This document shows, piece after piece, positions 54,694 through 64,000 of a DNA stretch of 64,000 bases. The notes under the pieces were generated by a model. The model was given only the letters and a program-made list of their open reading frames with translations, made no database searches and had not been told where the DNA came from. Every line of letters begins with the position of its first letter. Positions within the stretch are counted from its first letter, which is position 1. The translations under genes and the position numbers were made by a program. The stretch is from Cyanodermella asteris (taxonomy: Eukaryota; Ascomycota; Lecanoromycetes; Ostropales; Stictidaceae): positions 1,472,220 through 1,536,219 of the forward strand of contig UYJD01000006.1 in the NCBI GenBank assembly GCA_900618795.1, given 5' to 3'.

Positions 54694-55098
54694 TCACTCG
54701 GCAACAGAATCAGGTGTCTGTTCCCGACTATACTCGCTGCCGGCCACGCTCGAGCATCGACTCGCAACCTCATCCCTCTGCCTCTCCAGCAGAAGCAGAT
54801 AACTCTCCAGACCAGCCGACGAGGCCGTCGTGGCCGTCTTCTGTTGTTGTTGCTGCTGCTGCTTGCACTGCTTGCTCGGCCAGGCGATGTTGCGTGCCGA
54901 GCGGCGTGGACGCGATTTGCGGGACGAGATTGCCGAGGTGGGCTTGCAGCCTTTGAAGGATGCCGGTAGAGGGCTGTTGCGTTCGATGGGGCTGGATGTG
55001 CTGGAGGAGCAGGTTGAGGTTGCAGCGGAGGTGGAGGGGGTCAGGGGACGGTAGGTGTAGGTGCGGAGGGTGCGGATGGAGATGGTTTGTTGGGTCAT
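54694..55098 (-). CDS. Small Ser/Thr-rich protein with poly-Gln run, unknown function
   Basis: 134-aa single-exon frame with a strong preference for C at third codon positions in its first half, unlike the other frames here, so it is probably a real gene. Content: MTQQTISIRTLRTYTYRPLT, a Ser/Thr-rich stretch, KSRPRRSARNIAWPSKQCK, a run of seven Gln, then a short amphipathic helix GLESYLLLLERQRDEVASRC and an acidic end. No family recognised and no signal peptide. The glutamine run is encoded by mixed CAG/CAA codons. Confidence 0.55.
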   Translation of the reverse strand: MTQQTISIRTLRTYTYRPLTPSTSAATSTCSSSTSSPIERNSPLPASFKGCKPTSAISSRKSRPRRSARNIAWPSKQCKQQQQQQQKTATTASSAGLESYLLLLERQRDEVASRCSSVAGSEYSREQTPDSVAE

Positions 55099-56679
55099 TT
55101 TGATGGGTACGTTTGATTATGTGGTGATTGTGTGATGGAATGGGATGGATTCAGATGGTTGTGGGTGATTGTCGGCCTGAAAATAGATGGTCGATGGTTG
55201 CGTATTTCGGTAGATGATGCAGAGGCCGGCCCAGCGTAGATGTCAAGTTTCAAGGTCGAGGCAATAGATATACAGTGTATTCGCAGAGATGATCAAGTGA
55301 GTGTATCCGGTGAGTAGATGTATAGTACAGTATCAACCAAAAAGTCAAGAACCAGGACAGAAGCACCGGGGTCCATCAGGCATAAAAGAAAGGACAATCC
55401 CACACCCAGCACAGCCCAGACATCGTCATGCACCCACCGAAAAAGCCCTCACTCACGGCAGCTTCTGCCCTCCGCTCGCCTTGGTCCCTCCGCCAATCCG
55501 GTCGGACGAAGCCAAATTACGACGTCACAACCCACCGTGGCCACGCGGTTTGCAGCCAATAGAGACGCTCTTGCAGCCCAGAGGCACCTCCGGTCGTCCA
55601 CGCGAGCGAGAGCTGTTTGGCCGGCTGACGGCCACAACGTGGGCTTTTCGAAACGGGAAGGCCGAGGCCGCGTGCGGGCGAGGCTGTGTCGCAGGTGCGT
55701 GTCAGGACGGGTCGCGCATTGGTTGCGGCAGAGCTGAGCGACAAGGGGTCGGCTAAGAATAGAGTCTTGGTTTGATGCGTGTTTCCGCTCTGGGGAGGGG
55801 GGATCCTTTTCATTGCAGGCCATGCCAGCCCACCCTGGGCAGGCAACTTTATTTTCGGGAGTGCTTGGTGGTTCGTTTGTCGCTGGCGGTGGTCGACAAC
55901 GTGGCGGCCGTGAGGTAGGGCTGAGCGAGAGCTGTGTAGTCTGGCCAGTTGGTGAGGCGAACTACCGTGCCTTTGGTCTGGAACTAGGAGGTTGACTGCT
56001 GACTGGCAATGGGCATAGCGGACGGCCAAGCACGAGCATACGAATCCGTGGCATCAAAAGTCCAGTTCGTGCGGGTCGATTTGTCGATGTACGTATGGAG
56101 CATTACTTGCTAGTTCGTAGCAACCTCAACATCTGCTTGTGCCATGCCAGCACTAGCTTCAAACATGTCGAACTCCTTTCACATACATAGTGTCTAGTCC
56201 ACCTACATTCACCTGGGCATCGAACTGCCCCCATATCATACAGATCAAACATCCCACATCCCCACTCGCTCACTTCCCCATAAGGCCTCACAATGTGAAA
56301 CGGCCCTCGGTGGCCCTATCGCGGTGTCACCACTAAAAATGGCCCGTCTCGCATAACCTTGCCCGCCCGCTCGACGACCATGCAGTCCAACTGTCTCCTC
56401 GCAAACAGACTTTGCTGTATTGAAAGATCAAATCACGTCTCGCTCCGCGGGGTCTCCCAAAATAATCCCGGCCTCGAGCCTCTGTGGCCGGCCCAAAAAG
56501 GTATCTCAAGGAAAGTAGTCGCGGCCGGAAATCGAAAGCTGAAACAAGTGCTCAAACAAGGCACCAAAGAACCCAAACTACCTCGGTAGGCAAAACTCCC
56601 GTCATGAAAAGTCGTCGTCGTAATCGTCAAAGCCCCAAAGCAAACAGCTCCAGACCGTCCATCGGGTCGCTCACCCATT
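55099..56679. other. Intergenic, nothing recognised
   Basis: About 1.6 kb. The left part is G/T-rich leader of the poly-Gln gene. Overlapping frames at 55301-56029 on both strands are GC-rich shadows without family content. Confidence 0.45.
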
Positions 56680-56985
56680 TTACTCCTCCACGGTCGTCAA
56701 CATGGTCTGCCTCGGCATCCACTCGCGATACCGCCGTACGGCACCGCGCACGCAATCCGGACACGCCGTACTGTAGACGCCGTGCCCGTTACAGTCGCCG
56801 CACTTGGTGTCGCGCTCGCCCTGGCCGTCGCAGCCGTCGCATTTGGTCCAGCTGAGCTTGCCTTTGACGTAGGCCGTGTGGCCTTGGGCGCCGTCGCACT
56901 GCGGGCAGAGGTGGCGTTTGCGGCCGCTGCCGCCGCAGTGCTGGCAGGGGGGCGAGCGTCTGCCTTTGCAGGTGAGGCAGGCCAT
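56680..56985 (-). CDS. DnaJ-type cysteine-rich zinc-finger protein without J domain
   Basis: 101-aa single exon. Six CxxC pairs are arranged as in the central zinc domain of type I DnaJ proteins: CLTC, CQHCGGSG, CPQCDGAQG, CDGCDGQG, CGDCNGHG, CPDC. Spacers are short and rich in Gly, Lys and Arg. No HPD-bearing J domain, no client-binding C-terminal domain and no signal peptide is visible. Small free-standing proteins with this zinc domain assist thiol or assembly chemistry in other systems (plastid BSD2-like proteins); the role in fungi is unknown. The short C-terminus ends MPRQTMLTTVEE. Confidence 0.7.
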   Translation of the reverse strand: MACLTCKGRRSPPCQHCGGSGRKRHLCPQCDGAQGHTAYVKGKLSWTKCDGCDGQGERDTKCGDCNGHGVYSTACPDCVRGAVRRYREWMPRQTMLTTVEE

Positions 56986-58554
56986 GGAAGGGAACTTGGG
57001 GGGACCTATGACCTTGGGCCGAAAGTTGTGATCGAAGGTCTGGACCGTGACTTTGGGATGAGTTCAGCCCGGGGGTGGTGCAGGTTGAGGTATTGAGGGG
57101 GCTGCATTATTGTGAGCATTATGAATGTTATGAGTGATGATATTAAAATGACTGTTTGAGAAGGTGTTTCTTTGCAAACTGACCTTTTGAAGGTGTTGAA
57201 CAGCCAGCTCGAGCTTCAGCTCCAGCAAGGCTGGCTGCCGGGCAAACAAAGTGGATCAGAACCACGCCAAGATCGGCCAGCTACCGCAGCGCAGCGCAAA
57301 AAGAAGGCTGAAAAACGACCCAGTCAGCGAAACCCACAGCCGTGGTTCCACCTGTAATTCGCCGGTCGCAAAAAAAAAAAAGCAAACTATCGAAACGGCA
57401 GAGAGCTTGTTGAAAGCTCTACTACATCCACCAACGACAAAGGGAGGGGATGACCGTCCGTAAGTATGCGTGTGTGTGTGTGTGATGGAGGAAGACAAAA
57501 AAGAAAATGATCGCGACCGTTCGTCAGTGAGATATGATTAGCTATCTGGCTTGTTTGCAGTCTGAGCGTCGAGCTGATAGACGGCAGTCTGGCTGGGCGA
57601 GACAAAAAGTCGGGTCGCTCTGCCCGTTCCGGTTCTTTCTCGCCGCCTGTCACCTGTGAAGAGTCCTTCATCCCTTGGTGCGGCTGTGATAAGCTTCAGC
57701 AGGGAGAGATAACGGCTTCACGGGCGAGTCAGACGAGATTGTCGGTGAGTACGTGTTCCAGCCATCTCACTGATAAGTAGGTACCTATTGTGTAGCAATG
57801 TTTGTTGACGTTGATCTGTACTAGTAAGCCTTACGATCACAGTACTGTTTATGTCCGAAGTCCAACAATCGATCATTCAGATGTTCGCTTTTAGCAGACG
57901 ACTGCCTGACCGAGGGATAACCTGCCCTATCTCATCAACAACAACAGCAGCAGCATCTTCCCTGATTTTCACATGAAGCTTCCAAGCCATGTTTGTCCTC
58001 GATGCGGCAAGCGGCCAGAGCCGAGAACGCCCCCAGACTGTCCCCGGATGTGTACCAACTGCACAGCTCAGCCGTCTCAGCCCGTCTAGACCGAGCTCTC
58101 TCACCAAACGGGCAGTTTTGCCGACCGCTATCAGTTTCCGATCAGTCTCGCAACCACCGACGTTCGCGATGATGCGCTGCTTTTCACGGTGTTCCCTTTC
58201 TGTAGCCGATGAGCCTGGTGAAAGCGATGCCAGCCTTATTCAGGACTTTTCCACAGTAGGTTGTTCGCGCCAACTCTCGACTCCGCTTCTGGGTGGGTTT
58301 GGAGAATCCCAGGGGTATGGTTCTCACTGAGCCACCGCATGCATCTCGGTCACTGTCAGATGGCATTTGCGAACTATTTCATAGCCAAAATCAAGAGATT
58401 TAACCATTTTCAGGTACATGAATCAGAACCGTGCGCGCTAATATCTAATCGTTTCCTGAATTTCCACTTCAGACAATGAGTCGACTCAAGCATGCAAAGT
58501 GATATCCAATCTTCATTCATTTTCCAACCTAATCTCGAGCTACCCAACTCGTTC
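56986..58554. other. Intergenic, nothing recognised
   Basis: About 1.6 kb between the zinc-finger gene and the urease 3' end. It contains an A-run near 57370 and a short (TG)7 tract at 57471-57484. Frames at 57877-58107 (minus) and 57989-58330 (plus) overlap each other with no family content. Confidence 0.5.
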
Positions 58555-61302
58555 TCAATAAATATAATAACCCTGCGTCAAAGGCAGCTCCGTCGCCGGC
58601 TCAGCCTCACAAACCCGCCCATCCGCTTCAACAACATAACTCTCCGGATCGACCCTCATCCTCGGCATCAAGTCATTAAACTTCATATCCCGTTTCCCTA
58701 CCGTCCTGCAGCCCTTGACCGGCTCAACTCTCTTCTTCAATCCATACCCCTGCACAATCCCTTCCTCAATCGACACCTGACTCACGAACGTGACACTCAT
58801 CTGCGGTACAAAACTACCAAACATCGGCCTCACAATCACGGGCTCCACGGTCGGGATACTCGCGTTCGGATCCCCCATCATCGCATAACTGATCATTCCG
58901 CTCTTCACAACAAGCTTCGGTTTCGTCCCGAAATTGGCCGGCCGCCAGAGCGCCAGGTCGGCCAGTTTGCCGACTTCGAGGCTGCCGAGGAGGTGGGACA
59001 TGCCCTGCGCGATGGCGGGGTTGATGGTGTACTTGCTAATGTAGCGCTTGACGCGGAAGTTGTCGGCGCCGGTACCCTCGTCTTCGGGGAGGGACCCACG
59101 TTGTGCCTTGTTCTTGTGCGCCGTATTCCAGGTGCGGAGGATTACTTCGCTGCAGCGGCCCATGGCTTGGCTGTCCGAGGACATCATGCTGATGGCACCG
59201 AGGTCGTGGAGGACGTCCTCGGCGGCGATGGTTTCGGCGCGGATACGAGATTCGGCGAAGGCGACGTCTTCCGGTATGTTTTTCGACAGGTGGTGGCAGA
59301 CCATTAGCATGTCAAGGTGTTCGTCGAGCGTGTTCCGGGTGTAGGGGCGGGTGGGGTTTGTGGATGAGGGAAGCACGTTGGGGTGCTCGACGACGCTGAT
59401 AATGTCGGGGGCGTGCCCGCCACCGGCGCCTTCGGTGTGGTAGGTGTGAATTGTGCGGCCTTTGAAGGAGTTGATGGTCTGTTCGACGAAGCCGGATTCG
59501 TTGAGTGTGTCGGTATGGATCAGGCATTGAACGTCGAGTTCGTCACAGACTGTCAGACAGCTGTCGATGGCTGCGGGAGTTGAGCCCCAGTCTTCATGTA
59601 ATTTGAGACCGGCTGCACCAGCGCGGACCTGTTCACGAAGAGCTCGTGGATTGCTATCATTTCCTTTCCCGGTAATGCCGTAGTTGACAGGTAGTGCATC
59701 GCAGGCTTGGAGCATCTGCCTCATGTGGTTCTTGCCAGGAGTGCACGTGGTGGCGTTTGATCCAGTACTAGGTCCTGTGCCTCCTCCCAACATGGTTGTG
59801 ATACCTGCTGCTATCGACTCGTATGCTTGCTGAGGACAGATGAAGTGGATATGTGTGTCGAGACCGCCGGCAGTGAGAATATCCCCTTCAGCAGAGATTA
59901 CATCGGTGCAACTGCCAACGACCAGATTCGGATCCACACCATCCATGACATCCGGGTTACCAGCCTTGCCAATACCTGCGATGAGACCGTTCTTGATTCC
60001 AACATCTGCTTTGTAGATACCGGTCCAGTCGACAATCAATGCGTTTGTGATGACCGTGTCCAGGGTCTCTGTATCAGGCCGACCACTGGCTTGACCCATG
60101 CCTTCACGGAGCGTCTTACCTCCACCAAACTTACACTCATCACCGTAATTGGTGAAGTCCTTTTCTACCTTGATCCAGAGATTAGTTGCTCCCAGCCTGA
60201 CAAGATCGCCAGTCGTAGGACCGAACATGCCTGCATAAGCCTGTCTGGTCATTGTCGCAATGTCGATATGAGCAAGATCGCCAGCTGGTTCAGGAACGTG
60301 TGAGAAACCACCCTCCTGAAGACGCTTGAGTATCTCGTCATGTCGAGATGCGTCGACCATGCCGAGTGCAATGTTGTTACCACCGTTGATTGCTTTCCGG
60401 CCGCCCATCTCGACGCAGGTCACAGTCTTGGTGTCGCCAGGTTCGAAACGAACGGATGTACCGGCCGGAATGTCGAGAAGGTAGCCATACGCTTTGATGC
60501 GGTCGAACTCGAGCTGCGGATTTGCCTCGATCAAATGGTAGTGCGAGCCAATCTAGAGGCGTCGTCAGTAAAGCTTTGAGTTGACGTCAACATGGCCGTA
60601 ACACACCTGAATGGGTCTATCACCCTTACTCGTCACCTTCAACTTGATCCTCTTCTTACCCTCTCTGAGTTTGATGACCTCGCCCTTGACAGGTGCCACA
60701 GCGCCCGGTAGTAAGGTAGGCTCATACAGGCCGACTTCGGCGAGAGGGAACATGTCATTCGAAGGGACAGGAAGAAAGCTCCCGTATAGAGCCTTTGCCA
60801 AATCGCCGTCATCACTGCTGATTGGATGATGAACGGTTACGAGGTACGTTCCAGTTGGAAACGTGCCCTCGACCATCAACTCTGACAGCGCGGCAACAAC
60901 TGATGGCTGTACGTGGCGGCGACCGAGCATGGTTTTGCCAATAGCCATGAGCTCGGCGACGTTGTGATTGCCATCGCGGATGAGCTGGTTGAATTAGATA
61001 CGCGCATTATTGAATTGAGACGGATTATGTTTTTGGTGGTAACTTACCTCTTGGAGGTTGTTCGCGATCAATGCCTAGTTCAATCAGTAAGCTGTAGTCA
61101 TCTGAAAGTGATGCAGGTCGTGCTTACTGTTGCTTCGGTCAAGTTGAGCTTGACGCCCCTGGCGAGACGGCGTTGAGCAAGCAGACCAACTTGGGAAATG
61201 ACCAGCTTATCAAGCTACGCACGGCGATCAGCGAACGAACGACTCGACCAGGGAACACGATGTGCTCAAGTTGGTGCTTACCTCTTTCGGCACGAGCTGC
61301 AT
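58555..61302 (-). CDS. Urease (single-chain, nickel-dependent)
   Basis: Hydrolyses urea to ammonia and carbamate in the cytosol. Five exons: 61282-61302, 61128-61214, 61048-61074, 60607-60984, 58555-60552 (introns 67, 53, 63 and 54 nt); 836 aa, the fused gamma-beta-alpha form of fungi and plants. The gamma part starts [20 protein letters not shown]. The beta part has [18 protein letters not shown]. The alpha part has the nickel ligands HIHF, the carbamylated lysine in [18 protein letters not shown], the flap with [14 protein letters not shown] and VCHHLS, and the Asp in [11 protein letters not shown]. It ends QGYYIY. The first three coding exons are very small (7, 29 and 9 codons). Nickel accessory genes are not in the window. 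Confidence 0.96.
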
Positions 61303-61989
61303 TGTGATCAAGTTATGGGAGCAGTATGAGCTCCGGCAGCTTGAAAGCTGAGCTCAATGATAAGAATGCCGACATTATGGCGAGCTCTCTTATCTGTGAC
61401 AAGCTCTAAAATTGCTGTTGTCTGGGTCATGGTGGGGAACGGTTAAGCTACTTTCAGAAGGGTGCAGAGCGGGGAGCTGTGCCGGGGTTCTGCCGTTCTG
61501 GCCATGGGGCGCGGGACAGCCTGCGGAGCCGCGTTGCTGAAACAGACTTCTGAGTCGGATGACAGCAAGGATGAGCTCACTTCCATATTCAGCGAACTTG
61601 CAATGATAGCAACATGGTGAATTCTACAATTATTTATTTGCAGCCAAAACAAATAAGGAAGCTCTTTCATATCGTTACTGTTCAACAACTCAGCCAAGGA
61701 AACAGTTTTGTCAGTTCTGGTTGCACCAAATACAAAATCAGGACAAGAGTCCAAACAAAAGCCACCCAATCGCCAAACCGGAGACGGTGTCCCACCTCCT
61801 AGACTCCCTCTCACGGAGACTGATCACAATATTTCAGAACGGTGGGGGATCGTCATAGACATCGTGGGCTCCCGCCTCGTTCTGCTTGCCTGAGCCCGGC
61901 AGGAAGCCGGCAAGTCCTCGCACGGTATTCATGAGGCCGTCAAAAGGACCTGGTGCCGCTGTCACACGATCTGGCGATGGGTATCGTTG
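61303..61989. other. Intergenic upstream of urease
   Basis: Urease promoter and HMG-gene 3' flank. A minus frame at 61443-61814 has no recognised content. Confidence 0.5.
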
Positions 61990-63622
61990 TCAATCCGACT
62001 TTGCGCTCTTCCTAGGTTTGCGGCTCGCCGGCTTCTTCTTGCCCTTCTCTGCCGGGGTAGCCTCCTCGGTTGCCGAGTCAGATTCCTCTGCGGCCTTCTT
62101 GCCTCGTGGCTTCTTGGACTTTTCGGGGCTTTCGGCCTTCTTGGGTGTCGACTTTGCGGGGGTGGCCTTGGAGGTCTTTGCCTTCTTGGCCTTTGGTGGA
62201 GGAGCCTCCTCTTCGCTCTCGTCTTCGTCCTCGTCATCATCGTCGCCCTCGGCGTCCTCATCGGCGGGCTCAGCCTTGGCTTCGTCCACATCGTCGTCGT
62301 CAGAGGCTTCTTCGAGGACGGCAGCTGCGGCAGAAGCAGGGACATTCTCGCCAGCAGCGACAGCAGTCTCGATGACCTTACGGCCCTTGCGACCCTTGAT
62401 CAATGTGCCCGTACGGAGGTGTTCATCGTACAAAGCTTGAGCTAGGGAGCATTAACATCACGCGCGTTTGCAGTGCACAGAACGAGGACTTACCTTCATC
62501 AGGGGTGATCTGCGGGATGGGGTTGCCAGCATCGTACTCCTCCTTTTGCTTGTAGTATCTGGCCAGGTCGACGTTGTACATGTACTCGTAGCGTCTCTTC
62601 TCGGCCTCGGAGATGTTGGCCCACCTCTTCTCGCTCTCCTCGGACACCTGCTGAGCAGTCCACTTAGGATTCGACTCCTTGATCTTGGGCTTATTCGATT
62701 GCATAAAGAGGAAGTAGCTGCACAGAGTCAGTCATAGTTCGAGGATGTGACCTGGTGAACATACCTCGTCAAGGCACGCTTGGGAGCCTTCGGGTCGTGA
62801 GGCTTTCTCTTGCGCTTCTGGCCAGGAGCTGTTCCTCCGGCTGCGGCGTTAACCGCACCCATGTTGAGACCCGGAATCTGGGTGACATCGCCGAAGCTGG
62901 ACGAACCGCCGGCGAAGAGAAAGTTGGGGTCGATTCTTGCAGGGTGGTCTTCTGGCAAGAGCGTGTTGAAGTGGTTCAAGTAGGCGACACGAAGCTCGCG
63001 GACGCCGGTCTCGAGGTTGAGGAGGCCACTGACAAACTGTCGCGACGTTAGCCAATGGTCAGTCGCCCAATGCTGGTGCTCCGGCTGCTGTAGATATGGC
63101 CGCTGGGAATTCGGCGCGTTGGCTGGTGGAGTCCGAGGCGCGCCGTTGGTGGTGTCGGCGGCCATGGCGCGTACTTCCAGCTCGCACTGTCTAGCTATCT
63201 CGACGAGGGATCTGAGCGTTGAGGCGCGATTCATCAGGACACAACATTGGTCAGAGGTCTTCCATAGCTTCGGGCAGCCGTGAATGTAATGCTCTGTGCG
63301 AGGTCGCAGACTGATACGAGCCAGTCACTCAGCCAAGATGCGAAGTTCGCACTGCGCAAAGTGACTCGTTGACATGAATGCAGATACGGCAGCTGCGAGG
63401 CGCGTGAAGCTATCACGGCGAGGCACGATGGACGTGTAGCGGCATGCTGGAGACGTTGCGCGCGCATTGCAATCGCAAGATGGATAGAAGATAACGTACT
63501 CTGTCGCGAGTCCAGATGATGTCGTCCAGCTTGACGGTCAAGAGGGTTGGCGGTTTCGCATCGTTTGCGTTGGCAGAGGGAGGCTGCGGGTCGGGCTGTT
63601 GGGGGGCAGCTTTCTTAGCCAT
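61990..63622 (-). CDS. HMG-box chromatin protein (Nhp10-like layout)
   Basis: Four exons: 63500-63622, 62765-63036, 62494-62717, 61990-62441 (introns 463, 47 and 52 nt); 356 aa. An N-terminal helical region crosses the long first intron (LTVKLDDIIWTRDR joined to FVSGLLNLETGVRELRVAYL and NHFNTLLPEDHP). The HMG box follows: DPKAPKRALTSYFLFMQSNK, PKWTAQQVSEESEKRWANIS, EAEKRRYEYMYNVDLARYYK. The tail is first acidic (long Asp/Glu run) then Lys/Ala/Pro-rich, like histone H1-type tails. The layout suits a non-sequence-specific architectural protein, perhaps an INO80-type Nhp10 relative. The first-intron acceptor was chosen because GCTAAC precedes GACAG at 63037; a competing in-frame reading inside the intron (62728-63234) is discussed under rejected items. 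Confidence 0.85.
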
Positions 63623-64000
63623 GGCGGCGGCTGAGGCAAGTCAACGGTAGTGATGCTGCTGGATGTGCAGCGATGGCCGGGTTGGGAGGTGGAGAGGAGG
63701 AAACAGTGGAAGAAACAGGGGGGGCTCAGCGGGCAGTAATGTAGCGGCCAGCACAGCGCGGAAGTGCGAACTGAAGGCAAGATTTTCGAGTGCGTGCTAG
63801 CGTCGTGCGTGCTCCCAAACTCGCTCGCTGACTCGCTGGCGTCCGGGGGTTTGGGGGAGCCGCCCAGCAAACCCGGGCTGCTATTCCTGTGCCAGCGTGC
63901 GCCGAACCGCTCGCGACGCGTCGACATCAAAACAACAATCACTTCACCAAAGTTCGCCCACAGGTCGATGATTGTCGTCGCGCAGAACACTTTACAAATT
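63623..64000. other. Upstream flank of the HMG gene
   Basis: GC-rich promoter/5' UTR sequence. The antisense-oriented frame 63538-63990 overlaps the HMG first exon and has no family content. Confidence 0.45.

Noticed and set aside
55301-56029. Overlapping long frames on both strands in the GC-rich intergenic region
   Set aside because: Frames on both strands cover the same bases, codon use is uniform, and there is no recognisable protein.
62728-63234. Alternative first exon of the HMG gene starting at MNRAST
   Set aside because: It would lose the conserved LTVKLDDIIWTRDR start, and the GCTAAC...GACAG acceptor at 63037 makes a clean intron; listed as a finding to test.

Overview
The window is nuclear DNA of a filamentous ascomycete (Pezizomycotina), most likely a Dothideomycete. 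Genes are dense on both strands and carry short GT..AG introns, mostly 43-65 nt, with CTAAC/CTGAC-like branch sites. The set includes single-chain urease, TMA23, an STB6-like protein, a sterol glucosyltransferase with an extra tail, and a secreted GH28 pectinase. One AT-rich, gene-free block looks RIP-mutated. Exon models below were spliced by eye from frame, splice signals and family conservation; no alignment or search was run.

Layout. 1-20.4 kb: 3' part of an SDR dehydrogenase gene, a frameshifted GH28 polygalacturonase, the divergent mitochondrial pair SDH4/MPP-beta, TMA23, the divergent pair RPB1/SWD1, a broken methyltransferase and a sterol glucosyltransferase. 20.66-20.74 kb: an intron-bearing tRNA-Val(AAC). 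20.75-28.9 kb: an AT-rich gene desert with two diverged MITE copies. 29-40 kb: RMD5, an STB6-like gene, TIM10, RPL20 (eL20), SEC61-beta, a membrane alpha/beta hydrolase and mitochondrial LysRS. 40.46-40.75 kb: an 82-bp-period tandem duplication and a 25-N assembly gap. 40.75-64 kb: 5' part of an SDR gene, ubiquitin C-terminal hydrolase, a coiled-coil protein, MCR1, UTP11, CMC1, TAF9, a GNAT acetyltransferase, a decaying F-box gene, a small Gln-run protein, a DnaJ-type zinc-finger-only protein, urease and an HMG-box protein.

Main observation. The SDR 5' part next to the gap (minus strand, running into the N run) and the SDR 3' part at base 1 (plus strand) are complementary pieces of one gene of about 263 codons. 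Splice phase matches, and the implied intron is about 50 nt if nothing is missing. Flipping bases 1-40,721 would restore the gene. The left contig is therefore probably scaffolded in the wrong orientation, or there is a real inversion of about 40.7 kb with a breakpoint in an SDR intron.

Functional themes. Many genes serve mitochondria: SDH4, MPP-beta, TIM10, MSK1, MCR1, CMC1, and possibly the SDR and the alpha/beta hydrolase. A second group serves RNA polymerase II and chromatin: RPB1, SWD1 of COMPASS, TAF9, the STB6-like protein and the HMG protein. These are mostly separate genes and not operons; several are divergent pairs that share short intergenic promoters.
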